A DNA stretch of 64,000 nt from Alcaligenes sp. SDU_A2 (GTDB taxonomy: Bacteria > Pseudomonadota > Gammaproteobacteria > Burkholderiales > Burkholderiaceae_B). The notes under the pieces are model-generated. The model ran no database searches and was not told where the DNA came from. It worked only from the letters and a program-made list of their open reading frames with translations. This document shows, piece after piece, positions 41,686 through 51,841 of the stretch (the first letter of the stretch is position 1; each line of letters starts with the position of its first letter). The stretch lies in contig NZ_CP151273.1 of NCBI RefSeq assembly GCF_038237375.1, positions 1,240,001 to 1,304,000 of the forward strand. Reading direction: 5' to 3'. The position numbers and the translations under genes were made by a program.

Positions 41686-42329
41686 GAAGCGGTTTCCTTG
41701 TCCTGCGTGTTCGGGCCGACACGGCGCGCGCGGGCGCGGGCCAGGGCGGCGGCAATCGAGGCCTGGCGCTTGTCGGCCTGATCGGCGTCGCCAGCCAGCA
41801 TGGGCTTGTTCGCCAGGGTGCGGGCCGCCAGATCCGAGTCTTCGGCGTGGCGTGCCTGCAGCCGCAAGCGGCGCTGTTCGGTGTCCCGTCTGGCCTGGTC
41901 GGCTTGCGCGACTGTCCAGTCGTCGGTCGGCACCATCGTGATGCAGTCCACCGGGCACGGGGGCAGGCACAGTTCGCAGCCGGTGCATGTATCGGCCAGG
42001 ACGGTGTGCATCAGCTTGTTGGCTCCGACGATGGCATCGACAGGACAGGCTTGTATGCACAGCGTACAGCCTATGCAGTGTTCCTCGATGATGACAGCGC
42101 GACTGGGACCGGTGAATTCGCCACATTCGGGGTCCAGGGGCATGGGGGCGCGCTCCAGTAGCTGGGCCAGGGCGCGCACGCCTTGTTCGCCGCCCGGCGG
42201 GCAGCGATTGATGGCCTCGTTATCCAGGGCAATGGCCTGGGCATAGGGCAGGCAGGCCTCGTAGCCGCAACGCGTGCATTGAGTCTGGGGTAACAGGGCG
42301 TCGATGCGCCGTATCAGAGTATCGGACAT
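41682..42329 (-). CDS. rsxB: Electron transport complex subunit RsxB/RnfB-like ferredoxin
   Basis: Iron-sulfur protein of 215 residues: an N-terminal Fe-S domain ([14 protein letters not shown] and a later CPPGG), then two ferredoxin-type 4Fe-4S motifs ([12 protein letters not shown] and [12 protein letters not shown]). It lacks the N-terminal membrane helix of enterobacterial RnfB, and no other rsx/rnf genes are nearby, so it is probably a stand-alone soluble donor, perhaps to the coupled nth product or other Fe-S enzymes. The C-terminal 60 residues are Ala/Arg-rich. Confidence 0.85.
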   Translation of the reverse strand: MSDTLIRRIDALLPQTQCTRCGYEACLPYAQAIALDNEAINRCPPGGEQGVRALAQLLERAPMPLDPECGEFTGPSRAVIIEEHCIGCTLCIQACPVDAIVGANKLMHTVLADTCTGCELCLPPCPVDCITMVPTDDWTVAQADQARRDTEQRRLRLQARHAEDSDLAARTLANKPMLAGDADQADKRQASIAAALARARARRVGPNTQDKETAS

Positions 42330-42330
42330 G

Positions 42331-42358
42331 AAAACAAAAACGGGGCCGACCGGCCCCG
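42331..42358 (-). terminator. Terminator of phaZ
   Basis: Perfect 8-bp stem CGGGGCCG/CGGCCCCG with a two-base loop (42341-42358), followed on the - strand by a T run (42331-42340). It sits directly upstream of the rsxB ATG at 42329, so readthrough could also feed rsxB. Confidence 0.88.
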
Positions 42359-42380
42359 TGCGGATGTACGGCAGAAGGGG

Positions 42381-43604
42381 TCAGGCGTGCTGGCGGATGA
42401 AGTCTTTGATTTTAGGACAGATCAGCGTGCGCCAGCGACGTCCCGAAAAAATCCCGTAATGACCGCAGTCCGGTGCCGTGAAGCGTTGTTTAAGATCGGG
42501 GGCGATGTGGCTGCACAGATCCTGGGCCGCATGGGTCTGGCCCAGGCCCGAGATGTCGTCCAGTTCGCCTTCGATGGTGAACAGGGCCACGCCCTGAATG
42601 TCCTGGGGGCGGACTTGTTCGCCGCGCACATGCCACTGCCCCTTGGGCAGGCGTTGTTCCTGGAACACGATGCGTATGGTATCCAGGTAGAACTCGGCCG
42701 GCATGTCCAGAACCGCGTTGTATTCGTCGTAGAAGCGGCGGTGCGCTTCGGCATCGTCGTCATCGCCCTTGATCAGGTGCTGGTAGAAGTCGTAGTGCGA
42801 ATGCATGTGCCGGTCGGGGTTCATGGCGATGAAACCGGCATGTTGCAGAAAGCCCGGATACACGCGGCGGCCTGCGCCTGGGTATTTGGACGGCACGCGA
42901 TGGATCAGATTGTTCTCGAACCAGGCGTAGGGCTTGGTGGTGGCCAGGCGATTGACCTGGGTGGGCGATTGCCGTGTATCGATGGGGCCACCCATCATGA
43001 TCAGGCTGCGCGGCATCTTGGGGTCGCGATGGCTGGCCATGAGCGATACAGCGGCCAACACCGGCACCGTAGGCTGGCAGACCGACATGACATGCACATT
43101 TGGGCCCAGGGCGCGGATGAACTCCTGGATGTACATGACATAGTCATCCAGGTGAAAGGGACCGGCGTTGCGGGCCACCATGCGCGCATCCACCCAGTCG
43201 GTCACATAGACTTCGTGGTCGGGCAGCAAGGCGCGCACGGTTTCGCGCAGCAAAGTGGCGTGGTGGCCCGATAGTGGGGCCACCAGCAAAATCTTGGGGT
43301 CACGGGTCGGGGCTGGCAGGTCGCGGCTGAAGTGAATCAGATTGCAGAAAGGCTTGGCGATCTGCACGCGTTCGGTAACGGCAACGGTCTGTCCCTGAAC
43401 CTCGGTCTGATCCAGACCCCAGGCGGGTTTTTCGTAATCTTTGCCCAGGCGGTGCACAAGTTCGTAGGCAGCGGCCAACTGCCGGGAGACCGGCGTATAG
43501 GCCAATGGACTGTACGGGTGTGAGAACAGTTGCGAGCTGGTGCCCGAGAAAGCGGCCAGTGGCGCTAGAAAGGACCGCTGGAGTTCATGCAAATCGTAAA
43601 GCAT
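42381..43604 (-). CDS. phaZ: Intracellular polyhydroxyalkanoate (PHB) depolymerase
   Basis: Mobilises stored polyhydroxybutyrate granules. The 407-residue protein matches the Ralstonia-type intracellular depolymerases: VAPLSGHHATLLRETV, then the nucleophile region HVMSVCQPTVPVL with Cys176 in place of a lipase-box Ser, and DCGHYGIFSGRRW near the C-terminus with the catalytic His. No export signal. No phaC or phasin gene is in the window. Its predicted promoter overlaps a palindrome (see 43632-43651). Confidence 0.93.
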   Translation of the reverse strand: MLYDLHELQRSFLAPLAAFSGTSSQLFSHPYSPLAYTPVSRQLAAAYELVHRLGKDYEKPAWGLDQTEVQGQTVAVTERVQIAKPFCNLIHFSRDLPAPTRDPKILLVAPLSGHHATLLRETVRALLPDHEVYVTDWVDARMVARNAGPFHLDDYVMYIQEFIRALGPNVHVMSVCQPTVPVLAAVSLMASHRDPKMPRSLIMMGGPIDTRQSPTQVNRLATTKPYAWFENNLIHRVPSKYPGAGRRVYPGFLQHAGFIAMNPDRHMHSHYDFYQHLIKGDDDDAEAHRRFYDEYNAVLDMPAEFYLDTIRIVFQEQRLPKGQWHVRGEQVRPQDIQGVALFTIEGELDDISGLGQTHAAQDLCSHIAPDLKQRFTAPDCGHYGIFSGRRWRTLICPKIKDFIRQHA

Positions 43605-43631
43605 AGTGGTGCGCCTTGGTGTTGCCGGGTT

Positions 43632-43651
43632 TTATACAAAAAAATGTATAA
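43632..43651. promoter_or_regulatory. Palindrome over the phaZ promoter, possible operator
   Basis: TTATACA, six A, TGTATAA: perfect 7-base arms. It covers the predicted -10 hexamer and the expected transcription start of phaZ, a position where a bound repressor would block initiation. Confidence 0.45.
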
Positions 43652-43673
43652 GCTTATTTCTTGCTTGTAACAA
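43645..43673 (-). promoter_or_regulatory. Predicted sigma-70-type promoter of phaZ
   Basis: On the - strand: -35 TTGTTA (43668-43673), 17-base spacer, -10 TATACA (43645-43650). Transcription would start near 43638, about 34 bases before the ATG at 43604. Confidence 0.5.
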
Positions 43674-43806
43674 TACGGCTTTTGTCGCCGGATTTGACTT
43701 GGGATTTTCCCCTTGCTGCATTGCAGCAATGTGTCTTTTATCAAAAGTCCGGCGACCGGCGCAAGCGCTTGAAGGCGAAGTGGGGCGGCTGCTTGGGGTG
43801 GGGGAG

Positions 43807-44130
43807 TCAGCGCTCCAGATACTGTAGTTTGTTTTCAACACCGTTCCAGTCGTCGGCGTCGTCTAAGGGTTTTTTAGAACGGTTGATGCTGGAGAACACC
43901 GGCGAGAGCTCGGCGTTCAGCTCGATGAACGGGACCTGGTCCTGGGGGACGTCCTCTTCGGCGAAAATGGCGTTGGCCGGGCATTCAGGAATACAGACGG
44001 CGCAGTCTATGCATTCGTCCGGATCGATCACCAGAAAGTTCGGGCCTTCACGAAAACAATCCACCGGGCACACATCCACGCAATCGGTGAATTTGCACTT
44101 GATACAGTTTTCGGTGACGACGTGGGTCAT
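43807..44130 (-). CDS. fdxA: 7Fe-8S ferredoxin FdxA
   Basis: Small electron carrier with one 3Fe-4S and one 4Fe-4S cluster. The ATG at 44130 gives 107 residues and follows an AGGAGC ribosome-binding site; the 35-residue in-frame extension upstream is not family-like. Cluster cysteines lie in [18 protein letters not shown] and [12 protein letters not shown]. The C-terminal helix region ([15 protein letters not shown]) is typical of the Azotobacter FdI type. It is divergent from pncB; a palindrome CGAATATTCG sits at 44250-44259 in the gap. Confidence 0.95.
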   Translation of the reverse strand: MTHVVTENCIKCKFTDCVDVCPVDCFREGPNFLVIDPDECIDCAVCIPECPANAIFAEEDVPQDQVPFIELNAELSPVFSSINRSKKPLDDADDWNGVENKLQYLER

Positions 44131-44363
44131 TTCAGTAAAGCTCCTGCGGGATCGGTAGGGCTGTCGGTTCCTGGCCGGTGCTGCGGCTGCGCGGCGCAGG
44201 CTGACAGGGCTCAAGAGGACAGAGTCTGGAATCAATTTGCTGATTTTAACGAATATTCGGGTTCTTGCTTATTGAGATGACGCAAGCCGATCCGTCATGC
44301 CCTGGGGTGCGCGGGAGCAGGCCGGCATGCTATGGTTGCGCAAACCAACCTGGCATGCCCGCG

Positions 44364-45539
44364 ATGATCATCACTTCTCTTCTTGACACGGATCTGTACA
44401 AATTTTCCATGATGCAGGTTGTGCTGCATCAGTTTCCGGCGGCACAGGTGGAATACCGCTACAAGTGCCGCACCCCCAATATTAATCTGAGCCAGTACCT
44501 GGACCAGATCCGCGCCGAAATCCACAACCTGTGCCAGTTGCGCTTTAGCGAAGCGGAACTGGATTATCTGCGCACGCTACGTTTTATCAAGAGCGATTTT
44601 GTCGATTTTCTTGGCCTTTTTCATTTGCCCGAGCGTTGCATCAGTGTCGAGCCCGGCGAGCGGCCCGGCGAGATCGAGATACTGGTCAAAGGGCCGTGGC
44701 TGCACACGATTTTGTTCGAGATTCCGGTGCTGGCCATCGTTAACGAAGTCTACTTTCGCAACGAGTGTCCCAACCCGGCCTGGGCCGAAGGGCGTCAGCG
44801 CCTGCAGTCCAAAATGCGCTTGGTGGTCGATGATCCTGCCCTGGCCGATTTCCGGGTGGCCGACTATGGCACCCGCCGGCGCTTTTCCAAGCAGTGGCAC
44901 GAAGAAGTCGTCACCACCATGATTGCGCAGATGCGTCCGCATTTTGCCGGCACCAGCAATGTGTGGCTGGCCATGAAGCATGGTGTGACCCCTCTGGGCA
45001 CGATGGGGCACGAGTATCTTCAGGCATGTCAGGCGCTGGGGCCGCGTCTGCGCGATTCGCAGATTTTCGCGCTGGAGGTCTGGGCAAAAGAATATCGGGG
45101 CGACCTGGGCATTGCCTTGTCCGATGTGTACGGCATGGATGCGTTCCTGCGTGATTTCGATATGTATTTCTGCAAGCTGTTCGATGGGGCGCGTCACGAT
45201 TCCGGCGATCCCTTTGTTTGGGGCGAGCGCCTGCTGGCGCACTATGCCGCCAACCGTACCGACCCGCGCACCAAGACTTTGGTGTTTTCGGACGGGCTGA
45301 CTATCCCCAAGGCGATCGAACTGGCTTTGCGCTTTGCAGGGCGTTGCAAAGTGTCGTTTGGCATAGGCACCAATCTGACCAACGATCTGGGCCACGAACC
45401 GCTGCAGATCGTCATGAAGATGGTGCGGTGCAATGGTCAGCCCGTAGCCAAGGTGTCGGACGCGCCCGAAAAAACCATGTGCGATGATCCGGCCTATCTG
45501 GCGTACTTGCGCCAGGTGTTTCAGTTGCCGCCTGCCTGA
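44364..45539 (+). CDS. pncB: Nicotinate phosphoribosyltransferase
   Basis: Salvages nicotinate to NaMN for NAD synthesis. Start at 44364 ([18 protein letters not shown], 391 residues) matches family N-termini; ATG 44355 and an open frame to 44265 are less likely. Key segments: [24 protein letters not shown] and [12 protein letters not shown], which bind the phosphoribosyl group. His in [20 protein letters not shown] is near the autophosphorylated site. Single gene. Confidence 0.95.
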   Translation: MIITSLLDTDLYKFSMMQVVLHQFPAAQVEYRYKCRTPNINLSQYLDQIRAEIHNLCQLRFSEAELDYLRTLRFIKSDFVDFLGLFHLPERCISVEPGERPGEIEILVKGPWLHTILFEIPVLAIVNEVYFRNECPNPAWAEGRQRLQSKMRLVVDDPALADFRVADYGTRRRFSKQWHEEVVTTMIAQMRPHFAGTSNVWLAMKHGVTPLGTMGHEYLQACQALGPRLRDSQIFALEVWAKEYRGDLGIALSDVYGMDAFLRDFDMYFCKLFDGARHDSGDPFVWGERLLAHYAANRTDPRTKTLVFSDGLTIPKAIELALRFAGRCKVSFGIGTNLTNDLGHEPLQIVMKMVRCNGQPVAKVSDAPEKTMCDDPAYLAYLRQVFQLPPA

Positions 45540-45569
45540 TCGACTGTTTCTCGGCCCCTGGCGTCTTGC

Positions 45570-46088
45570 CTACAGGCAGAGCAGGGCGGCCAGGTGCGCG
45601 CCGGCTTGTTCTGCTTGTTCGGCCTGCTCCGGCGTCAGATGCTTGGGTCTTAGAATCGCGGCAGGTGTCTGTGCTTGGAAGTTGAAGATCCGGCCGGGCC
45701 AGGCCGGTTCCAGCCGCCAGCCGGTGCAGATGCGCTCCAGCTGTGCTAAGGCACCGTGCCCGTCGCTGCCGGCACTGATCAGGGCGGCATACGGGCGGCC
45801 ATTTATTTGTTCCAGCACGGCGTAATACAGCCGATCAAAAAACTCTTTCATGGCACCGCTCAGGCTGCCCAGGTTTTCGGGAGCGCAGAACAGGTAGGCC
45901 TGTGCCTGGCGCATATCGGTGTCGCTGACTTGTTCGCATGGCAGTACACGGACCTGGATGCGGTGTTGTTCTTGCAGTTGTGCCAGTACGTGGCGCGCTC
46001 CGTGGCCGGCGTGTTCGGCCAGTTGGCGGGCCGCGCCGGTGCGCGAATGCCAAATAATCAATAGTTCCCGGGGCTCGGACAGGCTCAT
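45570..46088 (-). CDS. Flavodoxin-like / NAD(P)H-dependent FMN reductase-like protein
   Basis: A 172-residue flavodoxin-fold protein starting at 46088 (MSLSEPRELL). IIWHSRTGAARQLAEH resembles the FMN phosphate-binding loop, and FCAPENLGSLSGAMKEFFDRL plus AALISAGSDGHGA match the WrbA/NADPH-dependent reductase group. Substrate unknown. It is divergent from relA, with 82 bases between the starts. Confidence 0.8.
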   Translation of the reverse strand: MSLSEPRELLIIWHSRTGAARQLAEHAGHGARHVLAQLQEQHRIQVRVLPCEQVSDTDMRQAQAYLFCAPENLGSLSGAMKEFFDRLYYAVLEQINGRPYAALISAGSDGHGALAQLERICTGWRLEPAWPGRIFNFQAQTPAAILRPKHLTPEQAEQAEQAGAHLAALLCL

Positions 46089-46170
46089 AAGCTCATACTC
46101 GCGGTGATAGACTACGACTTGTAGTATAGAGAGCGGCCGTAGCAATGGTCGCCATACCGACGTATACGAT

Positions 46171-48432
46171 ATGAATCACACCGAATCCTCCTCTCTTGCT
46201 GAACCGGTTTTCAGTCCGCAGTGGCTGGCGCAGGCCGGTACCGGACTGGATGAACCGGGACGGGAATTGTTGCAGCGCGCCGCCCAGTGGGCGGCTCCGG
46301 CCTTGCTGGATCTGCCCGGCAGCACGGGCGAACCGCTGGATCAGCATTGCGCTCAGGTGGCCGTTATTCTGGCTGGTCTGGGTGCCGATGCGCAGACGCG
46401 TGCCAGCGCCTTGCTGGCGGTTATTCCTTCGCCGGGCCGCGACGTCAAACAAGACCCGATCCAGAAAGCGTTCGGCGCCGAAGTCATGACGCTGGTGCGC
46501 GGTTCGCGCGCGCTGTACAGGCTGGGTTCCATTACAGGTCAGGCCAAGGAACAGCCGGGGGCCGGCGACCAGAAAGAAATGAAGCGCAAGATGTTGCTGG
46601 CGATGGCTGCCGATCTGCGCATCGTCTTGATGCGGCTGGCCTCGCGCTTGCAGTCGCTGCGCTGGTTTCGCCAGTCCAAGACCCCATGCCCGACGGCCTT
46701 TGCCCGCGAAACCCTGGAGCTGTATACGCCGCTGGCCAATCGTCTGGGCATCTGGCAGGTCAAGTGGGAAATGGAAGACCTGGCCTTTCGTTTTCAGAAT
46801 CCGGATATTTACAAAGAAATTGCCCGTCAGCTCGACGATAAGCGGGTGGAGCGCGAAACCCTGATTGCCCAAGTGCGCGACCAATTGCTGGCGGCATTAA
46901 AGCGCGAACACATTGTTGCGCAGGTATCGGGGCGTCCCAAGCATATCTACAGCATCTGGAACAAGATGCGCAACAAGCACCTGGACTTTGCTCAGTTGTA
47001 TGACTTGCGCGCCTTGCGCGTCATTGTCGAGGATGAGCGCAGTTGCTACAACACGCTGGCTGTCGTGCATTCGCTCTGGACGCCGGTGCCGGCCGAGTTT
47101 GACGATTACATCTCCCGACCCAAGCCCAATGGCTACCGCTCCCTGCATACGGTGGTGGCCGATGCGCAGGGGCGCAGTTTCGAGATCCAGATCCGTACCC
47201 ACGAGATGCACCAGCATGCCGAGTTCGGGATGGCCGCGCATTGGCGCTACAAAGAGGCAGGGCCGCAAGGCGGGCAGGTCGCCGCCGATGGCGAGGACGA
47301 TCGCAAAATCGCCTGGATGCGCCAGTTGCTGGCCTGGGATCGGGAAGCGACCACGTCCAATGGGACGCCGTCAGAGACACCTGGGATGCGGTCGGATGCT
47401 TTGCCGGCAGCGGCAGTGCCGCGCCCCTTGAAAGCGCAGGATGACGAGCACATTTATGTGCTGACCCCCCAGGCCCGCGTGATTGAGTTGCCTGTGGGCG
47501 CGACCCCCGTGGACTTCGCCTACTATTTGCATACGGATCTGGGGCATCGCTGCCGGGGCGCGCGCGTGGATGGGCAGATGGTGCCTTTGTCCACGCGCCT
47601 GAGCACCGGGCAGACTGTCGAGATCGTGGCGGCCAAGTCGGGCGGCCCGTCCCGGGACTGGCTCAATATCCAACTGGGCTTTCTGGCCAGTCCGCGTTCG
47701 CGCTCCAAAGTGCGGGCCTGGTTCAATGCCATCGAATTGCAGCAGCGTATCTCCCAGGGCCAGGCCATGGTCGAGAAAGAGCTGCAGCGTCTGGGGCGCA
47801 CGGCCGTCAATCTGGAACAGATGGCTCAGCAACTGGATTTTGCCCGTGCCGACGATCTGTATGTGGCCGTGGCTAAGGACGAGTTCAGCCTGCGTCACAT
47901 AGATGCGCTGTTTCGTGCGGATACTCCGGACGAGGAGCCTGTGCGCCGGGTATTCGATTCGGCCAGCGACAGCGTGGCCAAAACAGGCAAGAGCGGCGTT
48001 CTGGTCGTGGGGGTGGATTCACTGATGACCCAGTTGGCGCGCTGTTGCCGTCCCGCCCCGCCTGATCTGATTTCGGGCTTTGTGACGCGGGGGCGGGGGG
48101 TGTCCATTCACCGTGCGGACTGCAAGTCGTATCGCGAACTGGCCTTGCGCCAGCCGGAGCGGGCGATCGATGTGGACTGGGGCAAGACAGGCGATGCCTT
48201 GTACCCGGTCGATCTGGCCATCGATGCGCAAGAGCACCCTAATCTGTTGCGCGATCTGTCGGAAGTGTTTGCGCGCCTGCGCCTGAATGTCACCGGCATC
48301 AACACTCATAGTCGCCGTTCGCTGACCCAGATGGTTTTTACGATCGAAGTGCGCGATGGCGAGCAGATTCAGAAGGCGCTGACGGCCTTGAACGAGCTGC
48401 CGGGCGTCAGCGCCCGCCGTTACTCGTGCTGA
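46171..48432 (+). CDS. relA: GTP pyrophosphokinase RelA
   Basis: Ribosome-associated (p)ppGpp synthetase of the stringent response. The 753-residue protein has a degenerate N-terminal hydrolase-like domain without the His-Asp motif, so it should not hydrolyse ppGpp. The synthetase domain follows with GRPKHIYSIWNKM and EFDDYISRPKPNGYRSLHTVV; the acidic EFDD is the RelA form, while SpoT has a basic version. Then come a TGS domain (about 425-490: HIYVLTPQARVIELPVGAT), a helical/zinc-finger region with Cys-Cys (ARCCRPAPPD), and a C-terminal ACT domain. A 74-base gap separates it from trpB. Confidence 0.95.
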   Translation: MNHTESSSLAEPVFSPQWLAQAGTGLDEPGRELLQRAAQWAAPALLDLPGSTGEPLDQHCAQVAVILAGLGADAQTRASALLAVIPSPGRDVKQDPIQKAFGAEVMTLVRGSRALYRLGSITGQAKEQPGAGDQKEMKRKMLLAMAADLRIVLMRLASRLQSLRWFRQSKTPCPTAFARETLELYTPLANRLGIWQVKWEMEDLAFRFQNPDIYKEIARQLDDKRVERETLIAQVRDQLLAALKREHIVAQVSGRPKHIYSIWNKMRNKHLDFAQLYDLRALRVIVEDERSCYNTLAVVHSLWTPVPAEFDDYISRPKPNGYRSLHTVVADAQGRSFEIQIRTHEMHQHAEFGMAAHWRYKEAGPQGGQVAADGEDDRKIAWMRQLLAWDREATTSNGTPSETPGMRSDALPAAAVPRPLKAQDDEHIYVLTPQARVIELPVGATPVDFAYYLHTDLGHRCRGARVDGQMVPLSTRLSTGQTVEIVAAKSGGPSRDWLNIQLGFLASPRSRSKVRAWFNAIELQQRISQGQAMVEKELQRLGRTAVNLEQMAQQLDFARADDLYVAVAKDEFSLRHIDALFRADTPDEEPVRRVFDSASDSVAKTGKSGVLVVGVDSLMTQLARCCRPAPPDLISGFVTRGRGVSIHRADCKSYRELALRQPERAIDVDWGKTGDALYPVDLAIDAQEHPNLLRDLSEVFARLRLNVTGINTHSRRSLTQMVFTIEVRDGEQIQKALTALNELPGVSARRYSC

Positions 48433-48491
48433 ACTGCTAAAATCAAGAAATTCGAGCCTGACGCGCCTTGCGTTCGTCATGCTCCTGTCAA

Positions 48492-48498
48492 CCAAGAG
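48492..48498 (+). promoter_or_regulatory. Ribosome-binding site that fixes the trpB TTG start
   Basis: AAGAGAG lies 8 bases upstream of TTG 48507. No ATG or GTG start giving the conserved TrpB N-terminus exists, so this site supports TTG as the start codon. Confidence 0.6.
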
Positions 48499-48506
48499 AG
48501 CTAGCT

Positions 48507-49706
48507 TTGAAAACCTATACCTTGCCCGACCCGGATGGACATTTTGGTCAGTTTGGTGGTTCGTTTGTAGCCGAGACTCTCGTTCACGCCCTGGACGAGC
48601 TCAAGGCCGCCTACGAACGGTATCGGAACGATCCTGACTTTCTGCACGAGTTCAACTACGAGCTCAAGCACTTCGTCGGTCGTCCCAGCCCCGTGTACCA
48701 CGCCCGTCGATGGTCGGAGCAACTGGGTGGCGCTCAAATCTGGTTCAAGCGCGAAGACCTCAATCACACTGGCGCGCACAAGATCAACAACTGCATCGGT
48801 CAGATACTGCTGGCACGCCGCATGGGCAAGCCGCGCATCATTGCCGAGACCGGGGCCGGCCAGCATGGCGTGGCAACGGCCACGGTGGCGGCTCGTTATG
48901 GCCTGGAGTGCGTGGTTTATATGGGCAGTGAAGACGTGCGCCGTCAGGCATCCAATGTCTATCGCATGAAGCTGTTGGGGGCGACCGTGGTGCCGGTGGA
49001 GTCCGGTTCGCGCACTCTCAAGGACGCCTTGAACGAAGCCATGCGCGATTGGGTCACCAATATCGAAAACACCTTCTATATCATCGGCACGGTAGCCGGT
49101 CCGCATCCTTATCCCATGATGGTGCGGGACTTCCAGGCTGTCATCGGTCAGGAATGTCTGGAACAAATGCCCCAGGCCTGCGGCCGTCAGCCTGATTATG
49201 TGGTGGCGTCGGTAGGCGGCGGCTCCAATGCGATGGGTATTTTCTATCCCTATATCGAGCATCAGGATGTGGCGCTGGTCGGGGTGGAAGCGGCCGGTCG
49301 CGGCCTGGAAACGCTGGAACACTCCGCGTCCCTGAACAAAGGTCAGGTGGGGGTGCTGCACGGTAACCGTACCTACGTGCTGCAAGACGACAATGGCAAT
49401 GTCATGCCCACGCATTCTGTGTCGGCAGGCCTGGATTACCCGGGTGTGGGTCCGGAGCACGCCTGGCTTAAAGATTGTGGCCGGGCTCAATATGCCACAG
49501 TCACCGACCAGGAGGCCCTGCAGGCTTTTCACGAGTGTTGCCGCATCGAAGGCATCTTGCCGGCTCTGGAGTCCGCCCATGCGCTGGCTCACGCCGCCCG
49601 CATGGCACCGACGCTGGGCAAGGACAAGATCATTCTGGTCAGCTTGTCCGGGCGTGGCGACAAAGACATGCATACGGTTGCCGAATACGGCGGCCTGACT
49701 CTGTAA
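48507..49706 (+). CDS. trpB: Tryptophan synthase beta chain
   Basis: PLP enzyme joining indole and serine to make tryptophan. Starting at TTG 48507 the protein has 399 residues and begins [17 protein letters not shown] after the initiator, exactly where family members begin. PLP Lys92 lies in [11 protein letters not shown] and the phosphate-binding loop is [10 protein letters not shown]. The rare TTG start may hold TrpB output down. Followed by trpA after 17 bp; trpF is not in this stretch. Confidence 0.96.
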   Translation: MKTYTLPDPDGHFGQFGGSFVAETLVHALDELKAAYERYRNDPDFLHEFNYELKHFVGRPSPVYHARRWSEQLGGAQIWFKREDLNHTGAHKINNCIGQILLARRMGKPRIIAETGAGQHGVATATVAARYGLECVVYMGSEDVRRQASNVYRMKLLGATVVPVESGSRTLKDALNEAMRDWVTNIENTFYIIGTVAGPHPYPMMVRDFQAVIGQECLEQMPQACGRQPDYVVASVGGGSNAMGIFYPYIEHQDVALVGVEAAGRGLETLEHSASLNKGQVGVLHGNRTYVLQDDNGNVMPTHSVSAGLDYPGVGPEHAWLKDCGRAQYATVTDQEALQAFHECCRIEGILPALESAHALAHAARMAPTLGKDKIILVSLSGRGDKDMHTVAEYGGLTL

Positions 49707-49723
49707 TTAAGCGGGAATTCACT

Positions 49724-50557
49724 ATGTCGAGTAACGTGCGCCTGAAAGCGGCGTTTGAGCGTTTGAACGGGCGCTGTGCCCTGATTCCCTACGTCACGGC
49801 CGGGGACCCGTCCGTGCCGTCCACGGTAGCCCTGATGCATGCTTTGCGTCAGGCCGGCGCGGATGTCATCGAACTGGGCGTGCCGTTTTCCGACCCCACC
49901 GCCGACGGTCCAGTCATCCAGCGTGCTGCCGAACGGGCCATCAGCCGTGGGGTAGGATTGCGCAAGGTGTTGGATATCGTGCATCAGTTTCGGCAGTTGG
50001 ATTCCGAAACTCCCGTGGTGTTGATGGGCTACGCCAATCCTATCGAGAACATCGGTCAGGCCGAATTTGCCCGCCTGGCCGGACAGGCGGGAGTGGACGG
50101 TGTGTTGACGGTGGACTACCCGCCCGAAGAATCGCAGCAGTTCACCGCCTTGTTGACCGAGCATGGTGTGGACACCATTTTTCTGCTTTCACCCACATCG
50201 ACGGACGAGCGTATCGCCAAGGTGGCTGCATTGGCGCAAGGCTATGTGTACTATGTTTCGCTCAAGGGCGTGACCGGCTCCGGGCAGATCGATATTGCCG
50301 ATGTGGAGCATCACCTGCAGCGCATCCGCCAGCACGTTACCATTCCGGTCGGCGTGGGGTTCGGCATTCGGGACGCAGATAGCGCCAAGGCGATTGCCCG
50401 CAATGCGGATGCCGTGGTGATCGGCTCCAAGCTGATTGAAACCATGGAGCAGGCAGTCCAGGCCAATACCGGCAAAGACCCCAAGGATGTGGATGCCGCG
50501 GCCGTCGCGGCTGCCGGCCAGTGGCTGGGGCAGATCCGCCAGGCCTTGGATAATTAG
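49724..50557 (+). CDS. trpA: Tryptophan synthase alpha chain
   Basis: Cleaves indole-3-glycerol phosphate and channels indole to TrpB. The ATG at 49724 gives 277 residues; the longer frame upstream lies inside trpB. Catalytic Glu50 and Asp61 are in [16 protein letters not shown], and the phosphate site VGFGIRD and ADAVVIGSK are intact. A terminator follows before accD. Confidence 0.97.
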   Translation: MSSNVRLKAAFERLNGRCALIPYVTAGDPSVPSTVALMHALRQAGADVIELGVPFSDPTADGPVIQRAAERAISRGVGLRKVLDIVHQFRQLDSETPVVLMGYANPIENIGQAEFARLAGQAGVDGVLTVDYPPEESQQFTALLTEHGVDTIFLLSPTSTDERIAKVAALAQGYVYYVSLKGVTGSGQIDIADVEHHLQRIRQHVTIPVGVGFGIRDADSAKAIARNADAVVIGSKLIETMEQAVQANTGKDPKDVDAAAVAAAGQWLGQIRQALDN

Positions 50558-50589
50558 CCTAAAAGCGCTTTTAGCGTTTAGAATCATGT

Positions 50590-50619
50590 GCCTGTTCCCG
50601 GTGAACAGGCGCTTTTTTT
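50590..50619 (+). terminator. Terminator between trpA and accD
   Basis: Eight-base stem GCCTGTTC/GAACAGGC with a five-base loop, then a run of seven T. It separates the trp pair from accD, so accD probably has its own promoter or depends on readthrough. Confidence 0.88.
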
Positions 50620-50673
50620 CAGAATAAGAGGCTCGTCTGCCTTGGGCGGGCGGGCCGAACACAGGATCTCACA

Positions 50674-51555
50674 ATGAGCTGGATCGAGAAAATACTGCCA
50701 CCGCGAATCAACCGCAATCCCGAGAGCAGCCGCCGTGTGCCGGAAGGCCTGTGGGTCAAATGCCCTTCGTGCGAGTCGGTGCTTTACAAAGAAGATCTGC
50801 AAGCCACTCTGAATGTCTGCCCTAAGTGTAGCCATCACATGCGCATCGGCGCACGTGCGCGCATCCGGGCGCTGCTCGATGCCGATGGCCAGGTTGAGAT
50901 CGGTTCCAATACACGTCCTATGGACCCCCTCAAGTTTCGTGACTCGCGCAAGTACACGGAGCGTGTGGCTGAAGCGAACAAGCAGACGGGTGAAACCGAA
51001 GCGATGGTGGTGGTTAGCGGCACGATATTGTCGGTACCGGCCGTCGTGGCCTGCTTCGAGTTCGAGTACATGGCCGGTTCCATGGGGTCGGTCGTGGGCG
51101 AGCGCTTTACGCGTGGTGTGCAGGCAGCCATTGCCAATCGCAGTCCTTTTGTCTGCGTGGCGGCATCGGGCGGTGCTCGTATGCAGGAAAGCCTGTTTTC
51201 GTTGATGCAGATGGCCAAGACTACGGCCATTCTGGCCGAGCTGTCCGAAGCCGGCCTGCCATTTGTCAGCATCCTGACCGATCCGACGATGGGTGGCGTG
51301 TCTGCCAGTTTTGCCTTCATGGGCGATGTGGTCATTGCCGAACCCAATGCCCTGATTGGTTTTGCCGGTCCGCGCGTCATCGAACAGACAGTGCGCGAAA
51401 AACTGCCCGAAGGTTTCCAGCGCGCCGAATTCCTGCTGGAAAAAGGGGCCATCGATATGGTCATCGACCGCCGCGAACTGCAGCGCGAATTGGCCGAGCT
51501 GCTGGCCTTGCTGACCCGTCAGCCGGCCGAGGCGGTGTCGCGTCTGGCCTGCTGA
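50674..51555 (+). CDS. accD: Acetyl-CoA carboxylase carboxyltransferase beta subunit
   Basis: With AccA it moves the carboxyl group from biotin to acetyl-CoA, giving malonyl-CoA for fatty-acid synthesis. The 293-residue protein has the N-terminal four-Cys zinc ribbon (Cys30, 33, 49, 52) and the crotonase-fold core with [19 protein letters not shown] and [14 protein letters not shown] strong terminator follows. In many proteobacteria folC comes next; here it does not. Confidence 0.97.
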   Translation: MSWIEKILPPRINRNPESSRRVPEGLWVKCPSCESVLYKEDLQATLNVCPKCSHHMRIGARARIRALLDADGQVEIGSNTRPMDPLKFRDSRKYTERVAEANKQTGETEAMVVVSGTILSVPAVVACFEFEYMAGSMGSVVGERFTRGVQAAIANRSPFVCVAASGGARMQESLFSLMQMAKTTAILAELSEAGLPFVSILTDPTMGGVSASFAFMGDVVIAEPNALIGFAGPRVIEQTVREKLPEGFQRAEFLLEKGAIDMVIDRRELQRELAELLALLTRQPAEAVSRLAC

Positions 51556-51584
51556 TCTGGCCCGGTAGTCCGAGTTTTTTGAAG

Positions 51585-51612
51585 ATGCCGCCTTTCGAGG
51601 CGGCATTTTTTT
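51585..51612 (+). terminator. Terminator of accD
   Basis: Perfect 9-bp stem ATGCCGCCT/AGGCGGCAT closed by a stable TTCG tetraloop (51585-51606), followed by seven or so T. Confidence 0.95.
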
Positions 51613-51841
51613 ATCTGACGTAGTGCAGGTGCCGTTTTCTCCGACTCATGCCCTATCAATAAGGGGTGTGCTCGATTGTCGGATTCCGGCCGGACGGCGC
51701 AAGGGCAAACCTGAACGAGACCGAGCCGATTTTTTTTGTCGGCCATTGCTCCGCGGAGCTGTGCTTGGAGCAAAAAAGGTTCTTCGAAGCATTCTGGGAG
51801 CCAATTTACCCGCTCGATGAGGAGCTGGCTTTTTTAAGACG

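Noticed and set aside
48468-48506. Upstream TTG start for trpB
   Set aside because: The extra residues are Cys/Ser-rich and absent from the family; the ribosome-binding site fits TTG 48507.
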